Positions 1 to 5,688 of a stretch of DNA of 5,713 nt are shown piece by piece. The notes beneath the pieces are model-generated. The model had not been told where the DNA came from. It made no database searches and was given only the letters and a program-made list of their open reading frames with translations. This DNA is from Ardenticatenales bacterium. GTDB taxonomy: Bacteria; Chloroflexota; Anaerolineae; Promineifilales; UBA4811. The stretch spans positions 1-5,713 of the forward strand of contig DAOUVM010000186.1 of assembly GCA_030667645.1 (NCBI GenBank), in the 5' to 3' direction. Numbering within the stretch: position 1 is the stretch's first letter; each line of letters starts with the position of its first letter. Made by a program: the position numbers and the translations under genes.

Positions 1-421
1 GCGGCCGATGGACTTTGTGAGCGAGGGGATTTTCCTTTGCGGAATGGCTCACTACCCTCGATTTATTGAGGAATCGATCGCCGGCTCCAAGGCGGCCGCC
101 GGTCGTGCACTCACCATTCTCAGTCAAGACCCCCTCTATATCGGCGGGGTCATCGCCGAGGTGGACGGGGACAAGTGTGTTGGTTGCCTGACCTGCGTGC
201 GAACTTGTCCTTTCGATATCCCGCAACTGCTGTACGATCGGCCGGGGGTGGGCGAACTGGGTGGGCACGCATGGATCGACCCTGGGCTCTGCCAGGGGTG
301 CGGCACCTGCACCGGCGAGTGTCCGGCCGCTGCTATCGAGTTGATTAACTATCGCGATGAGCATGTGTTGGAAGGCGCCAGTTGGTTGGGGGCGTGGCTG
401 CCGGAGGTGGCAAAGGCGTAG
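1..421 (+). CDS. hdrA: HdrA-like protein, C-terminal fragment (5' end outside window)
   Basis: This is the 3' end of a gene that starts before the window. The frame is open from base 2 (Arg-Pro before the first visible Met at 8), so that Met is internal and not a start. The visible part begins with the end of the HdrA FAD domain (GIFLCGMAHYPRF, then an Ala-rich helix) and continues into a two-cluster ferredoxin domain. Counting from the Met at 8, the ligands are C57, C60, C63, C67 (CVGCLTCVRTCP) and C95, C98, C101, C105 (CQGCGTCTGECP), fitting two [4Fe-4S] clusters. In HdrA this C-terminal ferredoxin carries electrons away from the FAD. The segment is clearly paralogous to the end of the large gene downstream (5252-5677), roughly half identical by eye and with the same Cys spacing. 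Whether the missing part is a plain HdrA or another fusion cannot be told. It ends with TAG, with no obvious terminator after it. Confidence 0.88.
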   Translation, partial: RPMDFVSEGIFLCGMAHYPRFIEESIAGSKAAAGRALTILSQDPLYIGGVIAEVDGDKCVGCLTCVRTCPFDIPQLLYDRPGVGELGGHAWIDPGLCQGCGTCTGECPAAAIELINYRDEHVLEGASWLGAWLPEVAKA

Positions 422-435
422 ACGAACGGTACAAT
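407..435 (+). promoter_or_regulatory. possible sigma70-type promoter
   Basis: GTGGCA at 407-412 (4 of 6 to TTGACA) lies 17 bases before TACAAT at 430-435 (5 of 6 to TATAAT). It overlaps the last codons of the upstream HdrA-like gene and would start transcription near 442, giving a leader of about 155 nt before the mvhD-like gene. A match of this quality can occur by chance, and the organism's sigma factors are unknown. Without it, the downstream genes would depend on read-through from the upstream gene. Confidence 0.3.
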
Positions 436-453
436 AGTCTGAGTTTGGCTGCG

Positions 454-564
454 CTCTCCCGCGATGCCCCAGGTAGGCTTGGTCGTGTTGGTAACCGCCA
501 GTGCTCTGAACTAGGCGCCGGCCAATCGGATGACCTGAGCGAGAATCGGGGTGTCTTGAGAGGG
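454..564 (+). promoter_or_regulatory. possible structured 5' leader (long-range stem)
   Basis: By hand pairing, 463-470 (GATGCCCC... read as GATGCCCC) pairs with 548-555 (GGGGTGTC) over 8 positions including two G-U pairs. In the same register, 454-461 pairs with 557-564 with one mismatch, with one further mismatch between the two blocks. A short AGGT (471-474) and ACCT (533-536) could extend the structure inward. The enclosed 77 bases contain no aptamer consensus I recognise. Pairing of this length can arise by chance in GC-rich DNA, so this is only a candidate. Confidence 0.2.
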
Positions 565-585
565 ACGCCAACCGCAGGAAGCAGA

Positions 586-593
586 GAGAGAGG
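586..593 (+). promoter_or_regulatory. ribosome binding site of the mvhD-like gene
   Basis: A purine-rich run, GAGAGAGG, continued by TGG, lies immediately before the ATG at 597. The AGGTG part (overlapping 591-595) matches the anti-Shine-Dalgarno core at short spacing. It supports 597 as the start; no better in-frame start with a binding site is visible upstream. Confidence 0.5.
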
Positions 594-596
594 TGG

Positions 597-1085
597 ATGA
601 CGGATATTGGTGACGGTTTTCAGCCCGAACTGACGCTGTTTACGTGCAACTATTGCGCCTACATGGCAGGTGATACGGCCGGGGCTCTGCGCATTCAGTA
701 CCCCGCAACCGTCAAGCAGGTCAGGCTTCCATGCACTGGCAAGATCGACGTGCGGTACATTCTCTCTGCCTTTGAGCAAGGGGCGGATGGCGTGTACATC
801 GTTGCCTGCCCCATAGGCTCCTGCCACCATGTGCGGGGCAACGAGCGAGCCCGGTCGCGGGTGCTGTTCGCCCAAAAGCTGTTGGATCAGATAGGCCTGG
901 GTAGTGAGCGACTGGATATCTTTTTCATTTCCGCGGGGCAGGGAAACACTTATGCCTTGAGGGCCAACGAAATGACTGAGCGCGTACGCAAGTTGGGGCC
1001 AAATCCTCTCCGCGCATCCCATGCCCGGATGTCGGACCTGCAAGTGGATGATGCCTTGAGCCTAATGGGCGAGTGTGAGCAATGA
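597..1085 (+). CDS. mvhD: MvhD-type [2Fe-2S] electron-transfer protein (hydrogenase iron-sulfur subunit family)
   Basis: A 162-residue cytoplasmic protein of the MvhD/FlpD family. In methanogens MvhD passes electrons from a hydrogenase, or FlpD from formate dehydrogenase, to HdrA; related proteins accompany HdrA in many anaerobic bacteria. The five family cysteines are present: C17 and C20 (FTCNYCAYMAGDTAG), C46 (LPCTGKID), C71 and C76 (ACPIGSCHH). Other family blocks are RIQYP, the GADGVYIVAC stretch and the late LGPNPLR, after which MvhD proteins usually stop. Here about 20 further residues follow (140-162), including an extra Cys at 160. The fifth-Cys motif reads GSCHH, where GDCHY is the form I know best. 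There is no signal peptide or membrane segment. The stop codon overlaps the next start as ATGA, implying translational coupling and a shared complex with the large HdrA fusion. With no hydrogenase in view, its electron partner could be the NAD(P)H module of that fusion or a protein encoded outside the window. Confidence 0.92.
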   Translation: MTDIGDGFQPELTLFTCNYCAYMAGDTAGALRIQYPATVKQVRLPCTGKIDVRYILSAFEQGADGVYIVACPIGSCHHVRGNERARSRVLFAQKLLDQIGLGSERLDIFFISAGQGNTYALRANEMTERVRKLGPNPLRASHARMSDLQVDDALSLMGECEQ

Positions 1086-4000
1086 GCGGAAACGGACGCG
1101 ACGGCTCTGATCTGGTGGGCGCCGTGATGGTGGTTGGAGGCGGCATCGCCGGGATGCAGGCCTCGTTAGACCTTGCCGAACAGGGCTTTAAGGTCTACCA
1201 AGTGGAATCCCAATCCGCCATCGGCGGCCGCATGGCGCAGTTGGACAAGACGTTCCCAACGAATGACTGCTCCATGTGCACAATCAGCCCCAAGCTGGTG
1301 GAAGTTGGTCGGCACCTGAATATTCAGGTGATGACAAACGCGGAGGTTGTGGATGTGACCGGCTCGGCCGGGGACTTTGTCATTCGTGTTCGCCACAAAC
1401 CCCGCTATGTTGACCTGGACAAGTGTGTCGGCTGCGGTGATTGCGCGGACGTGTGTCCGGTTATCCTTCCCGACGAGTTCAACGAGCATCTCTCCACGCG
1501 GCGGGCTGCCTTTAAGCTTTACCCTCAGGCGGTACCCAATGCCTTTGCGATTGAGAAGCTGGGCATCGCGCCTTGCCGAGATGCCTGCCCCTCTGGACAG
1601 CGGGCCCAGGGGTACATAGCTCTCATCCGCGAGGGGCGCTATGAGGATGCGCTACGAGTCATCAAGGAGGACAATCCGTTCCCCGGCATCTGCGGCCGGA
1701 TCTGCAATCATCGTTGCGAAGATGCCTGCAACCGGACCAAAGTAGATGAGCCGATAAACATCCGGGCGTTGAAGCGGTTTGTGACCGATCAGGTCTACGC
1801 TGAACCTCCTGTGGCGCCCGAACTGGCCGAGCGCAAGAGCGATCAGCGGGTCGCGATCATTGGAGCCGGGCCGTGTGGGCTGACAGCCGCTCAGGACTTG
1901 TGCCAACTTGGGTATCCGGTCACCGTTTTCGAGGCGCTCCCAGTTGCCGGCGGGATGCTGCGGGTGGGGGTCCCAGAGTATCGGCTGCCGACGCACATCA
2001 TTGAGCGTGAGGTGCGGGCCATCGTGGATCAAGGGGTGGAACTGCGGCTCAACTCAACTGTGAACAACCTGGATGATCTGTTTGATCAGGGTTTCGAGTC
2101 TGTGCTTATTGCCGTAGGCGCCCATGAGGGAGTTCGGCTGCCCATCCCCGGGGCGAACCTGAATGGAGTTCTGGTCAACACCCACTTTTTGCGTGACGTA
2201 CGCCTGGGCGAATACCAGCAGTCGGGCGACTCGCTAGGGAGGGTGCTGGTGTTGGGCGGTGGGAATGTGGCGATTGACTGCGCCCGCACGGCGGTCCGCC
2301 TGGGCGCGACCGAGGTCCACATGGCCTGTCTGGAACCGCGCGGCGGGATGCCTTGCCACGGTTGGGAGGCGGATGCGGCCGAAGAGGAAGGCGTAACGAT
2401 TCACCCCAGCCGTACCTTTGTCCGCATTCTAGACGATGGTACTGGCCGCGTGGCTGGACTAGAGTGTGAGCGCGTGCTTTCGTTCTCCTTTGATCCCACC
2501 GGGCGACTGGAACTTGAAACGGTGGCGGACTCATCTCATGTAATCGACTGTGACACGATCATCTTCTCCATCGGTCAGCGGGCAGGGTTGGCCTTTATCC
2601 CCGATGATGCTGGAGTGGGGTTGACCCCGACCAAGACCGTCGCCATCAATCCAAATACCATGGCGGCCACCCGGCCGGGAGTGTTCGCAGCCGGTGATAG
2701 CGTCAGTGGGACCGCCTTTGTTATTGAGGCCGTGGCAAGCGGTCACAAGGTAGCTCAATCTATCCATCGCTACCTACGCGGGATGTTCCTTGAGCCTCCG
2801 CCCATGCCCGACTTGCCCGTGGTCCAGCTTACCGAGGTAGAGATCCGGCATCGGATGCAGGTGGGCGAGATCAAAGTGCAAGCTCGCGTGCCCATGCCTG
2901 AACTGCCGGTTGCAGAGCGAGCCGGCAATTTTTCCGAGGTGGAGCGCGGATACGACCACGAATCAGCCCAGGCCGAGGCCGCCCGATGTCTGTCCTGTGG
3001 CCTTTGCTCAGAGTGTCTGAGCTGTGTATATGCCTGCAAGGCGGATGCAGTGATACATGATATGGTCGGCCGGACAGAGACAGTCCATGCCGGTGCGATC
3101 ATCATGGCGCCTGGCTTTCAGCCCTACCCGGCCGAGAAGTCTCAGGAATATGGGTTTGGTCGCTATCCAAACGTGATTACGTCGCTGCAGTTCGAGCGGC
3201 TGCTCTCGGCCTCGGGACCCACAGATGGGCACGTTACCCGCCCATCAGACCACAAGCCCGCCAAAAAGATTGCCTTCCTGCAGTGTGTAGGCTCTCGCGA
3301 CCAGAACCACGACTATTGCTCCTCGGTCTGCTGCATGTACGCGACAAAGCAGGCCATGATGGCCATTGAGCACGAGCCGGATACAAAGATCCAAGTGTTC
3401 ACGATGGATATGCGCTCCTTCAGCAAGGGGTACGAGGAGTACTATCAACGAGCCAAGAAAAAGTACGGGGTGCGATACACTCGCTGCCGGATCTCCGCTG
3501 TGCGCCAGATGGCAGAGACAGGGAACCTGATCGTGCGCTATGTGCCGGAGGACAGGGGCAATGGGCATCAGGCGGCAGAGAGCAGCACCCCACCGCTTGC
3601 CTCCCGCCCACCGCTTGTCGAAGAAGAGTTTGACCTGGTTGTGCTTTCCATTGGCATGGAGGTAGGCGACACTGTGCGGGCGCTTGCTCGCCAGTTGCGT
3701 GTGAGCACGGATGAGTACGGCTTTGCCCTCAGCGATCGCTTTAATCCTCTGCAAACCAGCCGAGCAGGCATTTATGCCGTTGGTCCGTTCCGTGAGCCCA
3801 AAGACATTCCGGAATCGGTGGTAGAGGCCAGCGGGGCGGCCGCGGCCGCGGCCGGATTGCTGGCCCCGGTGCGTGGGACTCTGGCAGAGCGCAGGGAATA
3901 CCCGCCGGAGCGGGATGTCTCGGCCGAGGAGCCGCGGGTGGGTGTTTTTGTCTGTCATTGCGGTTCGAATATCGGTGGCTTTCTTGATGTGCCGGCCGTG

Positions 4001-5677
4001 GTAGAGTATGCTCGAGGGCTTTCGGGTGTGGTGCACGCCGAGGACAATCTCTATACCTGTTCTCAGGATTCCATTGTTCATATCACCGAACAGGTCAAGG
4101 AGCAGGGATTGAATCGGGTTGTGGTCGCCTCTTGTACTCCTATCACCCACGAGTCCCTGTTCCGCGACAGCATCCGGGACGCCGGCCTGAATCCGTATCT
4201 GTTTGAGATGGCCAACATCCGCAACCAGTGCTCCTGGGTACACTCTGGGCAGTGGGATGTGGCCACTGAAAAGGCCAAGGCGTTGGTGCGGATGGCAGTC
4301 GCGCGGGCCGGCCTCCTTCGACCGCAGCATACCACCGAGATGCCGGTGGACAAGACAGCGCTCGTCATAGGTGGTGGCCCGGCCGGGATGAGTGCTGCTC
4401 TCTCGCTAGCGGGGCAAGGTTTCCCTGTCCACCTGGTCGAGCGGACGCGAGAGTTGGGCGGTCATCTGCGCCAGGCTCGCTTTCTGGCGGATTATGGCAA
4501 TTCAATCTCTCCCGCCCGGGACCCCCAGGCCTTTCTGGATGATCTCACACAGCGGGTGGAAAAGAGTTCACTGATCACCGTTCATCTCGATGCAGAATAC
4601 GAGGAGCTGGGTGGCTTTGTGGGCAAGTTCGTCAGCCGCATCAATCGCGCCAATGGAAACGGCCGGGAGACGATTGAGATCAACCACGGTGCTGTCATCG
4701 TCGCCGTCGGAGGACGCGAGTACCGGGGTCCCGAATACAGCTACGGCTCGCACTCACAGATCGTGACTATGCAAGAGTTTGAGACGTTCCTTGCTGACTG
4801 TGATGATTCCGTCGCCGGCGGTCAGCTCCCGGCGTCTACTGTCATGATCCAGTGCGTCGGTCCGGCTGAGCAGTACTGCTCCCGTATCTGCTGTACGGGC
4901 GCCCTCAAGAACGCGCTCAAGCTGAAGGAGTTGAATCCGACCGGCCGCGTTACCATCCTGTTCAAGGACATTCGTACCTTTGGGTTTAAGGAACGCCTCT
5001 ACACTGAGGCGCGGCGGAAGGGGGTGTTGTTCATCCGCTATGATGACGAGCGCCCGCCGCAAGTGCAGGCGGATGGGCCGTTAACCGTCGCTGCTTGGGA
5101 TCCGGTCCTGGGGAGAGAGTTCGTGCTCCGGCCTGACATGTTGGTTCTCTCCATGCCGTTGGTGCCGGCCAAAGGGGCAGAAGATCTGGTCAGCAAACTG
5201 CGCGTTTCAGTAGATCTCGATGGCTGGTTCATGGAAGCGCACGTCAAGTTACGGCCGGTCGACTTTGCTTCTCGCGGAATTTTCATTGCCGGATCAGCTC
5301 ATTACCCCAAATTCCTGGACGAGACGATTGTTCAGGCCCAGGCGGCCGCGGCACGGGCGGCCAACATCCTTGCCAGCGACACGATGACCGTTGGTGGGCG
5401 GGTGGCGGTTGTGGATCCTGAGAAATGTGTCGGATGCCTGACCTGCGTTCGAGTTTGTCCGTACGATGTGCCCGAGGTTCAGACCAGCCTGGTAGGAGTG
5501 GGTGGGGTCGTGGGCGCGGTTCAGATCGAGCCCGCCGTTTGTCAGGGATGTGGGTCCTGTGTGGCAGAGTGCCCGGCCAAGGCCATTGAACTGATGCACT
5601 ATACCGACGCGCAGATTCTAGCCAAGGTCGATGCGCTGTTTGACGTTATCCCGGCCAGTGCTGTACCGGTCGCGTAG
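1082..5677 (+). CDS. hdrA: HdrA-[GltD/NfnB-type NAD(P)H flavoprotein]-HdrA fusion, 1531 residues
   Basis: One uninterrupted 1531-codon frame, much longer than a usual HdrA (roughly 650 residues, or about 1000 for long forms). Order of parts: residues 16-160, first half of HdrA module 1 with an FAD site (GGGIAG 19-24), CSMC (63-66) and one [4Fe-4S] motif (C115, C118, C121, C125); 161-566, complete GltD/NfnB-like NAD(P)H:FAD module; 630-660, six-Cys ferredoxin segment; 661-930, second half of HdrA module 1; 951-1083, HdrA N-terminal Cys domain; 1090-1436, second HdrA FAD domain (GGGPAG 1097-1102); 1440-1505, ferredoxin with two [4Fe-4S] motifs. The likely role is a cytoplasmic flavin-based electron-bifurcating or confurcating hub linking NAD(P)H with ferredoxin and MvhD; direction and third partner are inferred, not seen. 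The ATG at 1082 is chosen for the ATGA overlap with mvhD and because the FAD motif begins soon after; a ribosome binding site is weak, consistent with coupled translation. Met16 is an alternative start. Family assignment is firm; physiological function is open. Confidence 0.93.
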   Translation: MSGNGRDGSDLVGAVMVVGGGIAGMQASLDLAEQGFKVYQVESQSAIGGRMAQLDKTFPTNDCSMCTISPKLVEVGRHLNIQVMTNAEVVDVTGSAGDFVIRVRHKPRYVDLDKCVGCGDCADVCPVILPDEFNEHLSTRRAAFKLYPQAVPNAFAIEKLGIAPCRDACPSGQRAQGYIALIREGRYEDALRVIKEDNPFPGICGRICNHRCEDACNRTKVDEPINIRALKRFVTDQVYAEPPVAPELAERKSDQRVAIIGAGPCGLTAAQDLCQLGYPVTVFEALPVAGGMLRVGVPEYRLPTHIIEREVRAIVDQGVELRLNSTVNNLDDLFDQGFESVLIAVGAHEGVRLPIPGANLNGVLVNTHFLRDVRLGEYQQSGDSLGRVLVLGGGNVAIDCARTAVRLGATEVHMACLEPRGGMPCHGWEADAAEEEGVTIHPSRTFVRILDDGTGRVAGLECERVLSFSFDPTGRLELETVADSSHVIDCDTIIFSIGQRAGLAFIPDDAGVGLTPTKTVAINPNTMAATRPGVFAAGDSVSGTAFVIEAVASGHKVAQSIHRYLRGMFLEPPPMPDLPVVQLTEVEIRHRMQVGEIKVQARVPMPELPVAERAGNFSEVERGYDHESAQAEAARCLSCGLCSECLSCVYACKADAVIHDMVGRTETVHAGAIIMAPGFQPYPAEKSQEYGFGRYPNVITSLQFERLLSASGPTDGHVTRPSDHKPAKKIAFLQCVGSRDQNHDYCSSVCCMYATKQAMMAIEHEPDTKIQVFTMDMRSFSKGYEEYYQRAKKKYGVRYTRCRISAVRQMAETGNLIVRYVPEDRGNGHQAAESSTPPLASRPPLVEEEFDLVVLSIGMEVGDTVRALARQLRVSTDEYGFALSDRFNPLQTSRAGIYAVGPFREPKDIPESVVEASGAAAAAAGLLAPVRGTLAERREYPPERDVSAEEPRVGVFVCHCGSNIGGFLDVPAVVEYARGLSGVVHAEDNLYTCSQDSIVHITEQVKEQGLNRVVVASCTPITHESLFRDSIRDAGLNPYLFEMANIRNQCSWVHSGQWDVATEKAKALVRMAVARAGLLRPQHTTEMPVDKTALVIGGGPAGMSAALSLAGQGFPVHLVERTRELGGHLRQARFLADYGNSISPARDPQAFLDDLTQRVEKSSLITVHLDAEYEELGGFVGKFVSRINRANGNGRETIEINHGAVIVAVGGREYRGPEYSYGSHSQIVTMQEFETFLADCDDSVAGGQLPASTVMIQCVGPAEQYCSRICCTGALKNALKLKELNPTGRVTILFKDIRTFGFKERLYTEARRKGVLFIRYDDERPPQVQADGPLTVAAWDPVLGREFVLRPDMLVLSMPLVPAKGAEDLVSKLRVSVDLDGWFMEAHVKLRPVDFASRGIFIAGSAHYPKFLDETIVQAQAAAARAANILASDTMTVGGRVAVVDPEKCVGCLTCVRVCPYDVPEVQTSLVGVGGVVGAVQIEPAVCQGCGSCVAECPAKAIELMHYTDAQILAKVDALFDVIPASAVPVA
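1127..1561 (+). other. domain: HdrA module 1, first half (FAD motif, CSMC, first ferredoxin motif)
   Basis: Residues 16-160 of the large protein. The Rossmann motif VVGGGIAGMQASLDLAEQG starts at 18. The HdrA signature TFPTNDCSMCTISPKLVEVG follows at 57-76, with C63 and C66. Residues 115-125 (CVGCGDCADVCP) give the first cluster motif of HdrA's internal ferredoxin. The following PQAVPNAF stretch is also typical of HdrA. In ordinary HdrA a second CxxCxxC motif comes next; here the sequence switches to the GltD-type module at about residue 161. Confidence 0.88.
1562..2779 (+). other. domain: inserted GltD/NfnB-type NAD(P)H-binding FAD and Fe-S module
   Basis: Residues 161-566. It starts with the Fe-S domain shared by GltD, NfnB and dihydropyrimidine dehydrogenase: C165 and C169 (APCRDACPSG), then C204, C208, C212, C216 (ICGRICNHRCEDACNR). 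The FAD site is GAGPCG (261-266), followed by GGMLRVGVPEYRLP (290-303). The nucleotide-binding motif GGGNVAIDCAR is at 392-402. The module closes with GVFAAGDSVSG and a helix ending in HRYL (533-565). After the second strand of the nucleotide fold it reads ACLEPR (415-420) rather than the YRR of NADPH-dependent GltD, so NADH is at least as likely as NADPH. The insert keeps frame at both ends, and no stop or shift is seen. Confidence 0.9.
2969..3061 (+). other. domain: six-Cys ferredoxin segment at the exit of the insert
   Basis: Residues 630-660 contain C636, C639, C642, C645, C648 and C652. The last four fit the CxxCxxCxxxC pattern of a [4Fe-4S] cluster; the usual proline after the final Cys is replaced by Lys653. 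Similar six-Cys stretches follow GltD-like modules in other Fe-S oxidoreductases. By position, this segment also stands in for the second cluster motif of HdrA's internal ferredoxin, so it joins the two systems. Confidence 0.8.
3062..3871 (+). other. domain: HdrA module 1, second half
   Basis: Residues 661-930 resume the HdrA FAD-binding (thioredoxin-reductase-like) domain. Recognisable blocks are GAIIMAPGFQPY (671-682), YPNVITSLQFERLLSASGPT (695-714), QCVGSRD (734-740) with C735, and YCSSVCCMYATK (745-756) with C746, C750, C751. MDMRSFSKGYEEYY (775-788) and the closing GIYAVGPFREPKDIPESV (896-913) are also typical. This half ends in an Ala-rich helix and has no C-terminal ferredoxin. A charged linker (931-950) leads to module 2. 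Confidence 0.88.
3836..3853 (+). repeat. three tandem GCGGCC hexamers in the coding sequence
   Basis: Three perfect copies of GCGGCC encode part of the run of alanines at residues 919-924. An Ala-rich helix at this point is normal for HdrA, so this is probably codon-level low complexity and not a functional repeat. It could be a site of slippage or sequencing error. Confidence 0.7.
3932..4330 (+). other. domain: HdrA N-terminal Cys domain, internal in this protein
   Basis: Residues 951-1083 match the domain that normally begins HdrA: VGVFVCHCGSNIGGFLDV (953-970, C958 and C960), AEDNLYTCSQD (986-996, C993), VVVASCTPITHES (1013-1025, C1018) and NPYLFEMANIRNQCSWVH (1037-1054, C1050). In the methanogen HdrABC structure this domain carries a [4Fe-4S] cluster. 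Here it opens the second HdrA module in the middle of the chain. Confidence 0.88.
4349..5389 (+). other. domain: HdrA module 2 FAD domain, without internal ferredoxin
   Basis: Residues 1090-1436. The FAD motif ALVIGGGPAGMSAALSLAG begins at 1093. Later blocks are homologous to module 1: QCVG (1257-1260), YCSRICCTGALKNA (1265-1278) with C1266, C1270, C1271, and DIRTFGFKERLY (1296-1307). It has neither the CSMC motif nor the CxxCxxC insertion of module 1; after LGGHLR the sequence goes straight into a short spacer. Loss of that insertion shortens this domain. Confidence 0.85.
5399..5596 (+). other. domain: C-terminal two-cluster ferredoxin of the fusion
   Basis: Residues 1440-1505 contain C1449, C1452, C1455, C1459 (CVGCLTCVRVCP) and C1487, C1490, C1493, C1497 (CQGCGSCVAECP), fitting two [4Fe-4S] clusters. 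It is the exit ferredoxin of HdrA and is strongly similar to the fragment at the left edge of the window. Confidence 0.92.
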
Positions 5678-5688
5678 GGAGTGGATGG

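Larger units (their letters stand above)
422..596 (+). other. 175-base intergenic leader of the mvhD-like gene
   Basis: This is the only sizeable non-coding stretch in the window. I see no credible protein here: the short frames that cross it have no recognisable family motif. No tRNA, no T-tract terminator and no riboswitch consensus that I recognise is present. Its contents are the -10 element of a possible promoter (left edge), two arms that could form a long-range stem (454-470 with 548-564) and a purine-rich ribosome binding site at the right edge. The gap contrasts with the tight ATGA coupling of the next two genes, so it may mark the start of a separate transcription unit. Confidence 0.6.

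Noticed and set aside
422..596. Known riboswitch or tRNA in the leader
   Set aside because: I compared it by eye with SAM, cobalamin, TPP, FMN, glycine and ZTP consensus boxes and with a tRNA T-loop. Only short chance resemblances were found.
382..600. Plus-strand frame of 72 codons covering the intergenic gap
   Set aside because: It starts inside the HdrA-like coding end, runs past the mvhD start, and its Gly/Arg-rich translation matches nothing; I also found no sign that it is a frameshifted continuation of either neighbour.
345..1043. Antisense open frame of 232 codons across the gap and the mvhD-like gene
   Set aside because: It overlaps the clear mvhD gene on the other strand and reads as low-complexity Pro/Arg/Ser-rich sequence without motifs.
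1083..1085. TGA at the end of the mvhD-like gene as a selenocysteine codon
   Set aside because: It lies past the conserved family end, overlaps the ATG of the next gene, and all family cysteines are already present upstream.
1550..1600. Assembly error or frameshift joining an HdrA gene to a GltD gene
   Set aside because: The frame is continuous, the insert begins exactly at a domain boundary, and HdrA sequence resumes in the right place after it. Base composition shows no visible step. Only read evidence could exclude it fully.
3836..3853. GCGGCC tandem hexamers as a regulatory or mobile repeat
   Set aside because: They encode the Ala-rich helix found at this place in HdrA proteins and have no copies elsewhere in the window in tandem form.
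3245..4330. Long antisense open frame of 361 codons
   Set aside because: It lies wholly opposite strongly conserved HdrA coding sequence, has no family motif I recognise, and is explained by GC-rich codon structure.
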